From: an uncultured Clostridia bacterium
GTDB taxonomy: Bacteria > Bacillota > Clostridia > Lachnospirales > Lachnospiraceae
Assembly (NCBI GenBank): GCA_937888895.1
Contig: CALASV010000343.1
Location: forward strand, 1 to 29,055
Direction of reading: 5' to 3'
DNA length: 29,055 nt
This document shows, piece by piece, positions 1 to 7,015 of the stretch. The notes beneath the pieces were generated by a model. It was not told where the DNA came from. It was given only the letters and a program-made list of their open reading frames with translations, and did no database searches. Positions within the stretch are counted from its first letter, which is position 1. Every line of letters starts with the position of its first letter. Position numbers and translations under genes: made by a program.

Positions 1-164
<164 letters not shown>

Positions 165-1049
165 TTAATAAATAATTTTTCCTTCTGCTACTTTCTTTAA
201 ATGTTCTCCATAAGGGGATTTTCCATATCTGGCAGCAGACTCTAATAATGTTTCTTTATCAATCCAACCATTGATATAAGCAATTTCTTCTGGTGCAGAA
301 ATTTCAATTCCTTGACGTACTTGAATCATCTTTACGAAATCGGATGCTTCTACTAAACTATCCATTGTTCCTGTATCTAACCATGCAAAACCACGACCTA
401 ATAATTTTACATTTAAAGAACCATCTTCTAAATAAATACGATTTAAATCAGTAATTTCTAATTCTCCTCTTTTGGATGGTTTTACTTGTTTTGCGTATTC
501 TACTACTCTTTTATCATAAAAATAAAGACCTGTAATACAATAATTTGACTTTGGATGTTGAGGTTTTTCTTCTACGGAAATTACTTTTCCATTTTCATCA
601 AACTCTACAATACCAAAACGCTCTGGGTCATTGACATAATAGCCAAAAATCGTTGCCTTACTTGCATTACTATTCACTACTGCTTCTCTTAATAATTTAC
701 TAAAGCCGTTACCATAGAAAATATTATCACCAAGCACCATTGCACAAGGTTCCTCTCCAATAAATTCCTCACCAATTAAAAATGCTTGCGCCAATCCATC
801 TGGACTTGGCTGCTCTTTATAAGATAAGTGAATACCATACTGACTGCCATCTCCTAATAATCGTTCAAAATTTGGCAAATCGTGTGGTGTAGAAATAATT
901 AAAATATCTTTAATCCCTGCTAACATTAAAGTAGACAATGGATAATATACCATTGGCTTGTCATATACAGGTAATAATTGTTTTGAAGTTACCATGGTTA
1001 ATGGATATAATCGAGTACCAGAACCTCCGGCAAGAATAATACCTTTCAT
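165..1049 (-). CDS. rmlA: Glucose-1-phosphate thymidylyltransferase
   Basis: Makes dTDP-glucose from dTTP and glucose 1-phosphate, the first step of the dTDP-rhamnose pathway; cytosolic. The N-terminus [18 protein letters not shown] carries the nucleotidyltransferase loop, and [14 protein letters not shown] and the [10 protein letters not shown] stretch are typical of the RmlA group. From the start used here it has 294 residues, matching the usual length. The reading frame is open to an ATG at 1058, but AAAGAAAGG touches that codon; with the ATG at 1049 the same site sits nine bases upstream, and the protein then begins as RmlA proteins do. It is first in an operon with rmlB. A TATAAT-containing promoter with a palindrome in a 19-base spacer lies just upstream. 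Confidence 0.96.
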   Translation of the reverse strand: MKGIILAGGSGTRLYPLTMVTSKQLLPVYDKPMVYYPLSTLMLAGIKDILIISTPHDLPNFERLLGDGSQYGIHLSYKEQPSPDGLAQAFLIGEEFIGEEPCAMVLGDNIFYGNGFSKLLREAVVNSNASKATIFGYYVNDPERFGIVEFDENGKVISVEEKPQHPKSNYCITGLYFYDKRVVEYAKQVKPSKRGELEITDLNRIYLEDGSLNVKLLGRGFAWLDTGTMDSLVEASDFVKMIQVRQGIEISAPEEIAYINGWIDKETLLESAARYGKSPYGEHLKKVAEGKIIY

Positions 1050-1058
1050 CTTTTTCAT

Positions 1059-1067
1059 CCTTTCTTT
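1059..1067 (-). promoter_or_regulatory. Ribosome binding site that decides the rmlA start
   Basis: On the minus strand this reads AAAGAAAGG. It abuts the ATG at 1058 but lies nine bases from the ATG at 1049, which favours the latter. Confidence 0.6.
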
Positions 1068-1081
1068 ACTTGTTTTTTCAC

Positions 1082-1112
1082 ATTATAAAAGGTGACCTAA
1101 GGTCACCTGCAA
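1082..1112 (-). promoter_or_regulatory. rmlA promoter with a MerR-style palindrome in the spacer
   Basis: On the minus strand, TTGCAG (1112-1107) and a perfect TATAAT (1087-1082) are 19 bases apart. The spacer is nearly filled by a perfect palindrome with 8-base arms, AGGTGACC and GGTCACCT around TAA, at 1090-1108. A 19- to 20-base spacer with a dyad between the -35 and -10 boxes is the hallmark of promoters activated by MerR-family proteins, and a MerR-type gene lies next door. The same dyad followed by TTTT could instead, or also, end transcription of that gene. Confidence 0.5.
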
Positions 1113-1130
1113 GTACTTTTTTAACTTTTT

Positions 1131-1307
1131 TTGTAACAGTTCAGCCATATACAAAATTTATACCAATTGGAATGCAAGCTTGCTTGCAAATGACAAGGGT
1201 ATAAATTTTTATATGGCGTTCGCCCATAAAGCGAGATTTTTAGTTGCGATAGCAACGAAAACGACTGCGTAGCAGTCAAATCGAGCTGTATGGATGAACT
1301 GTTACAA
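1131..1307. repeat. Structured inverted-repeat element, MITE- or REP-like
   Basis: The element is bounded by 19-base terminal inverted repeats (1131-1149 and 1289-1307) that match at 18 of 19 positions. A second pair of inner arms (1144-1164 and 1198-1217) is complementary apart from a one-base bulge. Four small perfect hairpins lie inside: arms TGCAAGC at 1173-1188, GGCG at 1215-1224, GTTGC at 1243-1256 and GACTGC at 1263-1277. It encodes no protein of note. The right terminal repeat contains the TAA stop of the neighbouring MerR-methyltransferase gene. It is either a non-autonomous mobile element or a folded RNA; no full second copy is in the window. Confidence 0.7.
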
Positions 1308-2513
1308 TTTTGAGGTAGAAATAAATATTCCTGCATCTTTTGTAATCTGAAAGCCATATCTTGTTTTCTCTGTCACAAAATTTTTAAATTCTTTATACTT
1401 ATCTAACAAAAGTTGATTCTGATTTCCATGACAAGACAAAATATACTCTAACAATAGTTCTGGTTTATTTAATTCAATATAATCTTCATATCTTCTAAAA
1501 TCCACCACAGAAAATACTTGTTGTAAAATATCCCTCCCATTTTCTATTCCAAATCGTTCATACAAATTTTCTGCTGCCAATAAAATTCTACTATCAAATG
1601 TTTGCACCAACTCTGTAATTTCTTTCATGTGTTTTCTTCCATAAGTACTACAAACAAATTTTCCTTCGTCTTTCAATACACGATTTACTTCTCTACACAC
1701 TTGCTCTACATCATCACAGTAAAATAATAAATGATTCGCTATGACTAAATCAAAACTGTTTTCTTTAAATGGAATTTCTTTACAGTCAAATACTTGAAAA
1801 GAAAATGCTTCTTCCTCTAAAAAAGAATGCTCAGACAATAAATATAAAACAACACGCCTTGCATCTCGAAGCATTCCATCCGATATATCCGAAAGCACTA
1901 TTTCTATTCCATTTGGTATCTTCTCTATATTTTCTGTCCACAATGCCCCATTTCCACAGCCAATCTCTAATATTTTCATTCCTTCCTTTAAGTTACATTG
2001 TTCTAAAATCCATGGAAACCACCCTTGTTTATTGATAGAATATTCTTTATGTAGCCTAATTCTCGCAGATACATTTTCTGCATTTTTATACTGCATTTTC
2101 AAACTCTTTTCCATTCCTGTCAAATGAATCAGTTCTAACATCGCATTACTATCTAACCTTTTTTCCTTTTCAATTGCTAAAATTGTATTTTCAATTGCAG
2201 TTTCCACTAATTGCATTTGCTCTATTCTATCTTGTACTAATTTTTTTTGCAATTTTAACGAATGGTTCATAAGATGATAATCTGTTGTACCAATCGAAAG
2301 CTCCTTAATATCATCTAATGAAAAACCAAGATACTTAAACAATAAAATCTGTTGTAATTTTGCAAAATCTTCCTTTGTATAAAATCTTGCTCCTGAAGGA
2401 GTGCGATACGAAGGTTTCAAAATATTTTTTTTATCATAAAATCGAATTGTTTTTAATGACACTCCTGCCATTTTAGCAAATTGACCAGATGAATAATAGT
2501 TTGGTAATTTCAC
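1302..2513 (-). CDS. MerR-type HTH regulator fused to a SAM-dependent methyltransferase
   Basis: The 403-residue protein has two parts. Residues 8-75 are a MerR winged helix (YYSSGQFAKMAGVSLKTIRFYD, then the wing with GARFYT), followed by a coiled-coil dimer helix at about 86-118 as in MerR proteins. Residues 165-300 are a class I methyltransferase with motif I LEIGCGNGA (182-190), an acidic turn at LSDIS and FDLVIANHLL after strand 4. Ordinary MerR sensors have a ligand pocket in this place, so the enzyme may bind or modify the inducer; its substrate cannot be told. The start is GTG, preceded by GAGGGG. The stop codon lies inside the palindromic element. Divergent from the glycosyl-phosphotransferase gene. 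Confidence 0.85.
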   Translation of the reverse strand: MKLPNYYSSGQFAKMAGVSLKTIRFYDKKNILKPSYRTPSGARFYTKEDFAKLQQILLFKYLGFSLDDIKELSIGTTDYHLMNHSLKLQKKLVQDRIEQMQLVETAIENTILAIEKEKRLDSNAMLELIHLTGMEKSLKMQYKNAENVSARIRLHKEYSINKQGWFPWILEQCNLKEGMKILEIGCGNGALWTENIEKIPNGIEIVLSDISDGMLRDARRVVLYLLSEHSFLEEEAFSFQVFDCKEIPFKENSFDLVIANHLLFYCDDVEQVCREVNRVLKDEGKFVCSTYGRKHMKEITELVQTFDSRILLAAENLYERFGIENGRDILQQVFSVVDFRRYEDYIELNKPELLLEYILSCHGNQNQLLLDKYKEFKNFVTEKTRYGFQITKDAGIFISTSKL

Positions 2514-2557
2514 CCTATCCCCTCTTTTCCTATCTATTCTTTTATTTTCTCTACTTC

Positions 2558-2585
2558 ATTTTATCATAAAAAAACATTGTTTCAC
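2558..2585 (-). promoter_or_regulatory. Possible promoter of the MerR-methyltransferase gene
   Basis: On the minus strand GTGAAA (2585-2580) and TAAAAT (2563-2558) are 16 bases apart, about 45 bases upstream of the GTG start. The match is moderate and the region is generally AT-rich. Confidence 0.35.
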
Positions 2586-2596
2586 AGATTTCTCAC

Positions 2597-2624
2597 TTTA
2601 CTTTTTTTTGCTTTATGATAGAAT
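2597..2624 (+). promoter_or_regulatory. Possible promoter of the sugar phosphotransferase gene
   Basis: TTTACT and TAGAAT are separated by 16 bases, with the start codon 57 bases downstream. The -10 box is good and the -35 box fair. It lies in the divergent gap shared with the MerR-methyltransferase gene. Confidence 0.4.
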
Positions 2625-2681
2625 AAAGATATCATTTATAAACAATAACACATCTAGCATTGATTTTGAGGTATATGTACC

Positions 2682-4076
2682 ATGAAGAATAAAAAACGAC
2701 ATGATAAATTAATCTCCTTTTTTTCTGCACTACTGCTCTTAATATTTCATACAGCAGTATTTGCTTTCATTTGGTACGACGTATATCACCCAGGACTTTT
2801 AGTTCCTTATTTTCATAAAGGAAATCTTGTCATTATCTTTTTATATAGTATGCTTTTATTAGCATCGAATCAAGTATTTGGTGGTCTACGTTTAGGTTAC
2901 TATAAAACATTAGATAGCATTGTTGCAAGAACTCTCAGTTTATTTACTGCTTATTTTGCAATGTACCTTGTTATTTCCCTTATTTCTTACCGACTTGTTT
3001 CACCAGTATATATTTTAATGGCTATTTTTGTTGGATTTATATTTAATGTTTTTTGGACTTATTTTTTTAATTTTCTTTATTATAAAATTAATCCTCCTAG
3101 AAAAATGCTTTTAATTTATGGAGAAAGTTCCATTGACGAAGTATATTCTAAAATTACTGCTCGTAGCGAAAAATATAGAATTGTAAGACATGTTCATTAC
3201 AGCATTGGAGAAGAAAAACTAAAAAAAGAGATTGCAAAACATGAAGCCGTTATTTTATATGATTTATCTGCTTCGTTACGCAATCATTTAATGAAATTTT
3301 GTTTTGAAAAATCGATTCGCGTTTATATTACACCAAAATTATATGATATTTTAATTCGTGGTGCATCAGAAATGGACTTATTCGATACTCCTCTTCTTTT
3401 AATGCGTAATCGTGGCTTAACTCCTGTACAAGCTTTTTTTAAACGAACAATGGATTTAATTGTTTCTACCATTTGTCTTATTGTTACATTGCCTATTATA
3501 CTTGTTATTATCATTGCGATTAAATGTTTTGATAACGGTCCTGTACTCTACCATCAAACAAGGCTAACAATGGATGGAAAAGAGTTTCAAATTTTAAAAT
3601 TTCGTAGTATGTATACAGATGCCGAAAAGGATAGTATTCGATTGATGAGTAAGGAAGATGACCGTATTACACCAATTGGTAAAATACTTCGAAGAACTCA
3701 TTTTGATGAATTACCACAATTGTTTAATATTATCAAAGGAGAAATGTCCTTTGTAGGTCCTCGTCCAGAACGACCAGAAATTGCCAAAATTTATATGACG
3801 GAAATTCCAGAATTTTCCTACCGTTTAAAAATGAAAGCTGGTTTAACGGGATACGCTCAAGTATATGGCAAATATAATAGCACTCCGTATGATAAACTAA
3901 AATTAGATTTAATTTATATTCAAAATTATTCTATTTTCTTAGATATTAAATTATTGCTATTAACTGGGAAAACACTATTTATTCCTGACCATGCAGAAGG
4001 GGTTAGTAGTCATTTTACTACAGCATTACGAGAAGAAGTTGCTGTAACAAAGGAAAAAGAGAAAGAAAACGCATAA
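2682..4076 (+). CDS. Undecaprenyl-phosphate sugar phosphotransferase (polyprenyl glycosylphosphotransferase)
   Basis: Transfers a sugar 1-phosphate from a nucleotide sugar to the membrane carrier undecaprenyl phosphate, the first membrane step of capsule, exopolysaccharide or surface-glycan assembly. The 464 residues give about four N-terminal membrane helices (roughly 11-33, 48-66, 83-105, 108-133), a Rossmann-like cytosolic domain (about 140-245) and the catalytic bacterial sugar transferase domain after the membrane-entering helix at 255-282. Diagnostic motifs are KRTMDL, KFRSM, RRTHFDELPQLFN, SFVGPRPERPE and GLTGYAQV. The sugar specificity cannot be read. The ATG follows GAGGT. It stands alone between a promoter and a strong terminator, close to the rml genes that make nucleotide-sugar precursors. 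Confidence 0.93.
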   Translation: MKNKKRHDKLISFFSALLLLIFHTAVFAFIWYDVYHPGLLVPYFHKGNLVIIFLYSMLLLASNQVFGGLRLGYYKTLDSIVARTLSLFTAYFAMYLVISLISYRLVSPVYILMAIFVGFIFNVFWTYFFNFLYYKINPPRKMLLIYGESSIDEVYSKITARSEKYRIVRHVHYSIGEEKLKKEIAKHEAVILYDLSASLRNHLMKFCFEKSIRVYITPKLYDILIRGASEMDLFDTPLLLMRNRGLTPVQAFFKRTMDLIVSTICLIVTLPIILVIIIAIKCFDNGPVLYHQTRLTMDGKEFQILKFRSMYTDAEKDSIRLMSKEDDRITPIGKILRRTHFDELPQLFNIIKGEMSFVGPRPERPEIAKIYMTEIPEFSYRLKMKAGLTGYAQVYGKYNSTPYDKLKLDLIYIQNYSIFLDIKLLLLTGKTLFIPDHAEGVSSHFTTALREEVAVTKEKEKENA

Positions 4077-4080
4077 AAAA

Positions 4081-4110
4081 TCAGGGCTATATTTAACAGC
4101 CCTGATTTTA
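4081..4110. terminator. Bidirectional Rho-independent terminator
   Basis: Perfect 8-base stem TCAGGGCT (4081-4088) with AGCCCTGA (4098-4105). A-rich sequence precedes it and TTTTA follows, so it works for the plus-strand phosphotransferase gene and, read the other way with a run of T, for the DegV gene. Confidence 0.85.
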
Positions 4111-4135
4111 GGTAGAACTTATACTCCACCTAACA

Positions 4136-4203
4136 CACTATAATAGTGGTTATTTGATTACGAGCAAGTAGCACAGTGAATTACGAGTATCCGATTTACT
4201 TAT
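4136..4203 (-). repeat. Dispersed palindromic repeat, copy 1
   Basis: Read on the minus strand, this copy aligns over about 60 bases with 8894-8965, sharing AATCGGATA, CGTAAT, GCTACTT and CAAATAACCACTATT with few differences. Its end nearest 4136 is a 13-base palindrome CACTATAATAGTG. Its other end contains the TAA stop of the DegV gene (4200-4202). Confidence 0.7.
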
Positions 4204-5039
4204 TTTACCATATACAATACACCTAATGTTGCTGGACCACAATGACTAGAAATTACACTACCAGCTCTTGTTTCTATAATTTCTTCAAATACATTTAATT
4301 GTTTTAAATATGCTCGTACTTCCTCTACTACTTCTTTTTCACAACCAGAATGTGTAATAAACACTCTATCTTGCTTTGCATTCTTTAATTCTTCCTCTAA
4401 TTCCTTTACATAACTCATAACTACTTTATTTATTTTTCCACGATATTTTTTACCTGCTTCCATTGTTCCATTATGTACTACAATTTTAGGATGTAACTGT
4501 AATGCACTTCCTGCTAATGCTGCCACACCACTACATCTTCCACCTCGATGTAAATAAGTTAATGTATCTACTACAAAACTACTTCTTACTTTTGGTATCA
4601 TTTGTTCGATTTCTTTTACAATTTTCTTTGCCTCTTTTCCCTGCATTGCCATAGTAGCAGCTTCCATTACTAAAAGTCCAATACCTGTAGATAAATTTTT
4701 AGAATTTATCACAAAAATTTCTTCCTCTCGCTCTAATTCTTGTACTGCTAAACGCATCACATTTGCAGAAGTAGACATTTCTTCTGAAACAGCAAAACAA
4801 ATAATTTCACCTTCATATTTTTTAAATAAATCTGCTACTTCTGCAATAGAAGCTACAGAAGTTTTTGGTGTTGCTTTATTTTTATCTGACCATGCAAAAA
4901 TTTCTTCTGGAGTAATTGTTTTTCCATCTTCATATTCCTCATCTCCTAAATGAATATGTAATGGTAAAATATCAATCTGATATTTTTCTATTAATTCTTT
5001 TGATAAATCACAAGTACTATCTGAAATTATTTTAACCAT
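4200..5039 (-). CDS. DegV family fatty-acid-binding protein
   Basis: DegV (EDD) proteins bind a fatty acid; in Firmicutes the FakB members present it to the FakA kinase to make acyl-phosphate for phospholipid synthesis. The 279 residues cover the whole family: N-terminal MVKIISDSTCDL, the PKTSVAS loop, the NSKNLSTGIGLL segment and a C-terminal SSHCGPATLGV. These are the regions that contact the lipid carboxylate in the family. No fakA gene is in the window. The ATG follows GAAGGAG. TATAGT at 5071-5076 on the minus strand could be a -10 box, with no clear -35. It lies alone between two terminators and its stop is in a palindromic repeat. Confidence 0.92.
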   Translation of the reverse strand: MVKIISDSTCDLSKELIEKYQIDILPLHIHLGDEEYEDGKTITPEEIFAWSDKNKATPKTSVASIAEVADLFKKYEGEIICFAVSEEMSTSANVMRLAVQELEREEEIFVINSKNLSTGIGLLVMEAATMAMQGKEAKKIVKEIEQMIPKVRSSFVVDTLTYLHRGGRCSGVAALAGSALQLHPKIVVHNGTMEAGKKYRGKINKVVMSYVKELEEELKNAKQDRVFITHSGCEKEVVEEVRAYLKQLNVFEEIIETRAGSVISSHCGPATLGVLYMVK

Positions 5040-5099
5040 AAAAACTCTCCTTCTTTAACCTATTTATTTCACTATAACACCCTTTTCTAAACTGAAACG

Positions 5100-5140
5100 A
5101 AACAAACCGAACATTTTTTTATAAAATGCTCGGTTTGTTT
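5100..5140 (-). terminator. Rho-independent terminator of the OLD/two-component operon
   Basis: Arms AAACAAACCG (5100-5109) and CGGTTTGTTT (5131-5140) pair perfectly and the stem continues inward with one mismatch. A T-rich stretch follows on the minus strand. It separates the histidine kinase gene from the DegV gene. Confidence 0.7.
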
Positions 5141-5209
5141 ATCAAATGGATATTTGTAATTCACTACTTACTCATAACTGAATAACTATATTCACAATTT
5201 ATCAGTTAT
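5141..5209 (+). repeat. Dispersed palindromic repeat, copy 2 (diverged)
   Basis: Aligns with the copy at 8894-8965 through GGATATT, GTAAT, CTACTTACTCATAAC and AATAAC, with a short deletion. Inverted arms ATAACTGA (5174-5181) and TCAGTTAT (5202-5209) flank its end; the second arm contains the TAA stop of the histidine kinase gene. Confidence 0.6.
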
Positions 5210-6273
5210 TCTATTTTTTTTGGAATTTCTACAATAAATGTTGTTTTTCCTTCTTTACTTTCCACCCAAATTGTTCCTTTATGAAGTTTTATAACACGCG
5301 ATACAATTGCCAAACCTACACCATTTCCTTCCGTTGCATGAGATTCATCACATTGATAAAATTTATTAAATATTTTCTTTCTACTCTCTATTGGTATTTC
5401 TATCCCTTCATTTATAACAGATACTGCATAACAATTTTTCTTTTCTACAATTCTTATCTCAATTACACCACTTTCCACAGAAAATTTAACTGCATTATCA
5501 ATCAAGTTTATCCATACTTGTTTTAATAATTCTTCATTTGCTTGTATAATAACTTCATCAAATTCTAAAGAAAATTCAATTTGTTTTTTTGCCCATCTAT
5601 TTTCTAATAGAAGTACACTCATGCGAATTTGTTCCGAAAGATTAAAGGAAGAAATATCTGTTAAAATTGCTTGATTTTCTATTTTTGTTAATTGTAATAC
5701 ATTCGTTGCCATATAAGATAATCTAAGAGATTCTTCTTCAATAATATTTAAATACTCTTTTCTCTGTTCTTCTGTTAAGTTATCTTTTTTTAATAATTTT
5801 GCAAACCCTGCAATCGAAACAATTGGTGTTTTAAATTCATGGGAAAAATTATTAACAAAATCACTACGAAGTAATTCTGTATTTTCTAATTCCTCTGCCA
5901 TTAAATTAAAACTCTCTGAAATTTCTATCATTGTCGGATGCTTTCCAAGGGGAGCACCAAAAAAAAGTCTTGCTTTAAAATCTCCCTTTGCTAATCGTTG
6001 TAATTGTGTTGCGATTCGATTTAATGGTATTAGTGGAACTCTGCTTGTTAAAATAGCAATCACCCAACCTACAAACATACTAAGTAAACTCATATATACA
6101 ATAATATGTCTAACATCTTTTAAATAATTTTCTCCTTCTCCTAAAATATCAAAATAAGATAACACATATACCACTACTCCTGCTACCATAATGGTTAATA
6201 ACAAAATACAAAAAACAATAAAAGAATACAATAATGATAAACCAAAACGATGTTTCTTTTTTTCTTTTTTCAT
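5206..6273 (-). CDS. Sensor histidine kinase with HAMP domain
   Basis: Membrane sensor kinase, partner of the response regulator 52 bases upstream of its start. From the chosen start it has 355 residues: two membrane helices (about 12-38 and 57-79), with only about 18 residues outside the membrane between them, a HAMP region (about 72-133), the phosphoacceptor H145 in FSHEFKTP and an ATP-binding domain with NLIDNAVKFS and GVGLAIV. The short extracytoplasmic loop suggests that it senses something in or at the membrane, or through another protein. The frame is open to a TTG at 6303, but only the ATG at 6273 has an AAGGA site seven bases upstream. Last gene of the OLD/regulator/kinase operon. 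Confidence 0.93.
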   Translation of the reverse strand: MKKEKKKHRFGLSLLYSFIVFCILLLTIMVAGVVVYVLSYFDILGEGENYLKDVRHIIVYMSLLSMFVGWVIAILTSRVPLIPLNRIATQLQRLAKGDFKARLFFGAPLGKHPTMIEISESFNLMAEELENTELLRSDFVNNFSHEFKTPIVSIAGFAKLLKKDNLTEEQRKEYLNIIEEESLRLSYMATNVLQLTKIENQAILTDISSFNLSEQIRMSVLLLENRWAKKQIEFSLEFDEVIIQANEELLKQVWINLIDNAVKFSVESGVIEIRIVEKKNCYAVSVINEGIEIPIESRKKIFNKFYQCDESHATEGNGVGLAIVSRVIKLHKGTIWVESKEGKTTFIVEIPKKIE

Positions 6274-6280
6274 AACGAAA

Positions 6281-6285
6281 TCCTT
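6281..6285 (-). promoter_or_regulatory. Ribosome binding site that decides the kinase start
   Basis: Minus strand AAGGA lies seven bases from the ATG at 6273. The TTG at 6303 has no comparable site. Confidence 0.6.
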
Positions 6286-6325
6286 TTCAATTATCATAAA
6301 CAAAAACTCAGGAAAAAATAAAAGA

Positions 6326-7000
6326 TTACATTTTCTTTACTGCTTTATATCCAAGTCCTCTCACCGATTCAATCTTAAATTCGTCAAAATCTTCAAATCG
6401 TTTTCGCAATCGTCCAATATGTACCGTTACTGTCTCCCAACCTGTTTCACTATCTGCTCCCCAAATTTCATCCATCAATTGAATACGAGTAAAAATTTTC
6501 CCTGGATAAGATAATAACTTATATAATAAAAGAAATTCTTTTTGTGGAAGTTCTATGACTTGATTTTGTCTCGTTACTGTCAATGCATCATAATCTAAAA
6601 CAACATCTCCTATTTCTATTTTTCGCTCATTTACAATTTTCGCTCGTCGTAATAATGCTTTTATCCTAAGTAACATTTCATCTTCGTCCACCGGTTTTGT
6701 CATATAATCATCTGTACCTACTAAAAATCCTTTTTTCTTATCTTCTGGAAGTTGTTTTGCAGAAACCATCAAAATAGGAAGATTGTTTTTTGTTTCTCTT
6801 AATAATGTCGTAAGCTCATAACCATCCATTTTAGGCATCATAATATCTAATATGACTAAATCAATATATTCTTTCTCCATTACTTTTAATGCTTCTTCTC
6901 CATTTTTTGCAGTAAATACAATATAATTTTCTGTTTCTAATACTGCCTTAAATAATCGCCTTGTATTATTATCATCATCTACGATTAGAATATGAAACAT
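6326..7000 (-). CDS. OmpR/PhoB-family response regulator
   Basis: The 224-residue transcription factor has a receiver domain with acidic pocket DDD at 8-10, phosphoacceptor D52 in ILDIMMP, and K102 in TKP. The winged-helix effector domain (about 125-222) ends normally in ESVRGLGYKAVKKM, so it should bind DNA. It lies 15 bases after the OLD-nuclease gene and just ahead of the kinase gene, so the pair is transcribed with the nuclease. The target promoters are unknown; autoregulation of the operon is the first thing to expect. No repeated operator sequence was evident upstream of 8872. Confidence 0.95.
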   Translation of the reverse strand: MFHILIVDDDNNTRRLFKAVLETENYIVFTAKNGEEALKVMEKEYIDLVILDIMMPKMDGYELTTLLRETKNNLPILMVSAKQLPEDKKKGFLVGTDDYMTKPVDEDEMLLRIKALLRRAKIVNERKIEIGDVVLDYDALTVTRQNQVIELPQKEFLLLYKLLSYPGKIFTRIQLMDEIWGADSETGWETVTVHIGRLRKRFEDFDEFKIESVRGLGYKAVKKM

Positions 7001-7015
7001 AATTTCCTCCTGTTG

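Noticed and set aside
1131..1307. Insertion sequence
   Set aside because: Terminal inverted repeats exist but there is no transposase frame and no evident target-site duplication; called a structured repeat.
1121..1357. A 78-codon open frame on the minus strand across the palindromic element
   Set aside because: It lies over inverted repeats and the end of the MerR-methyltransferase gene and has a low-complexity composition without a ribosome site; treated as chance.
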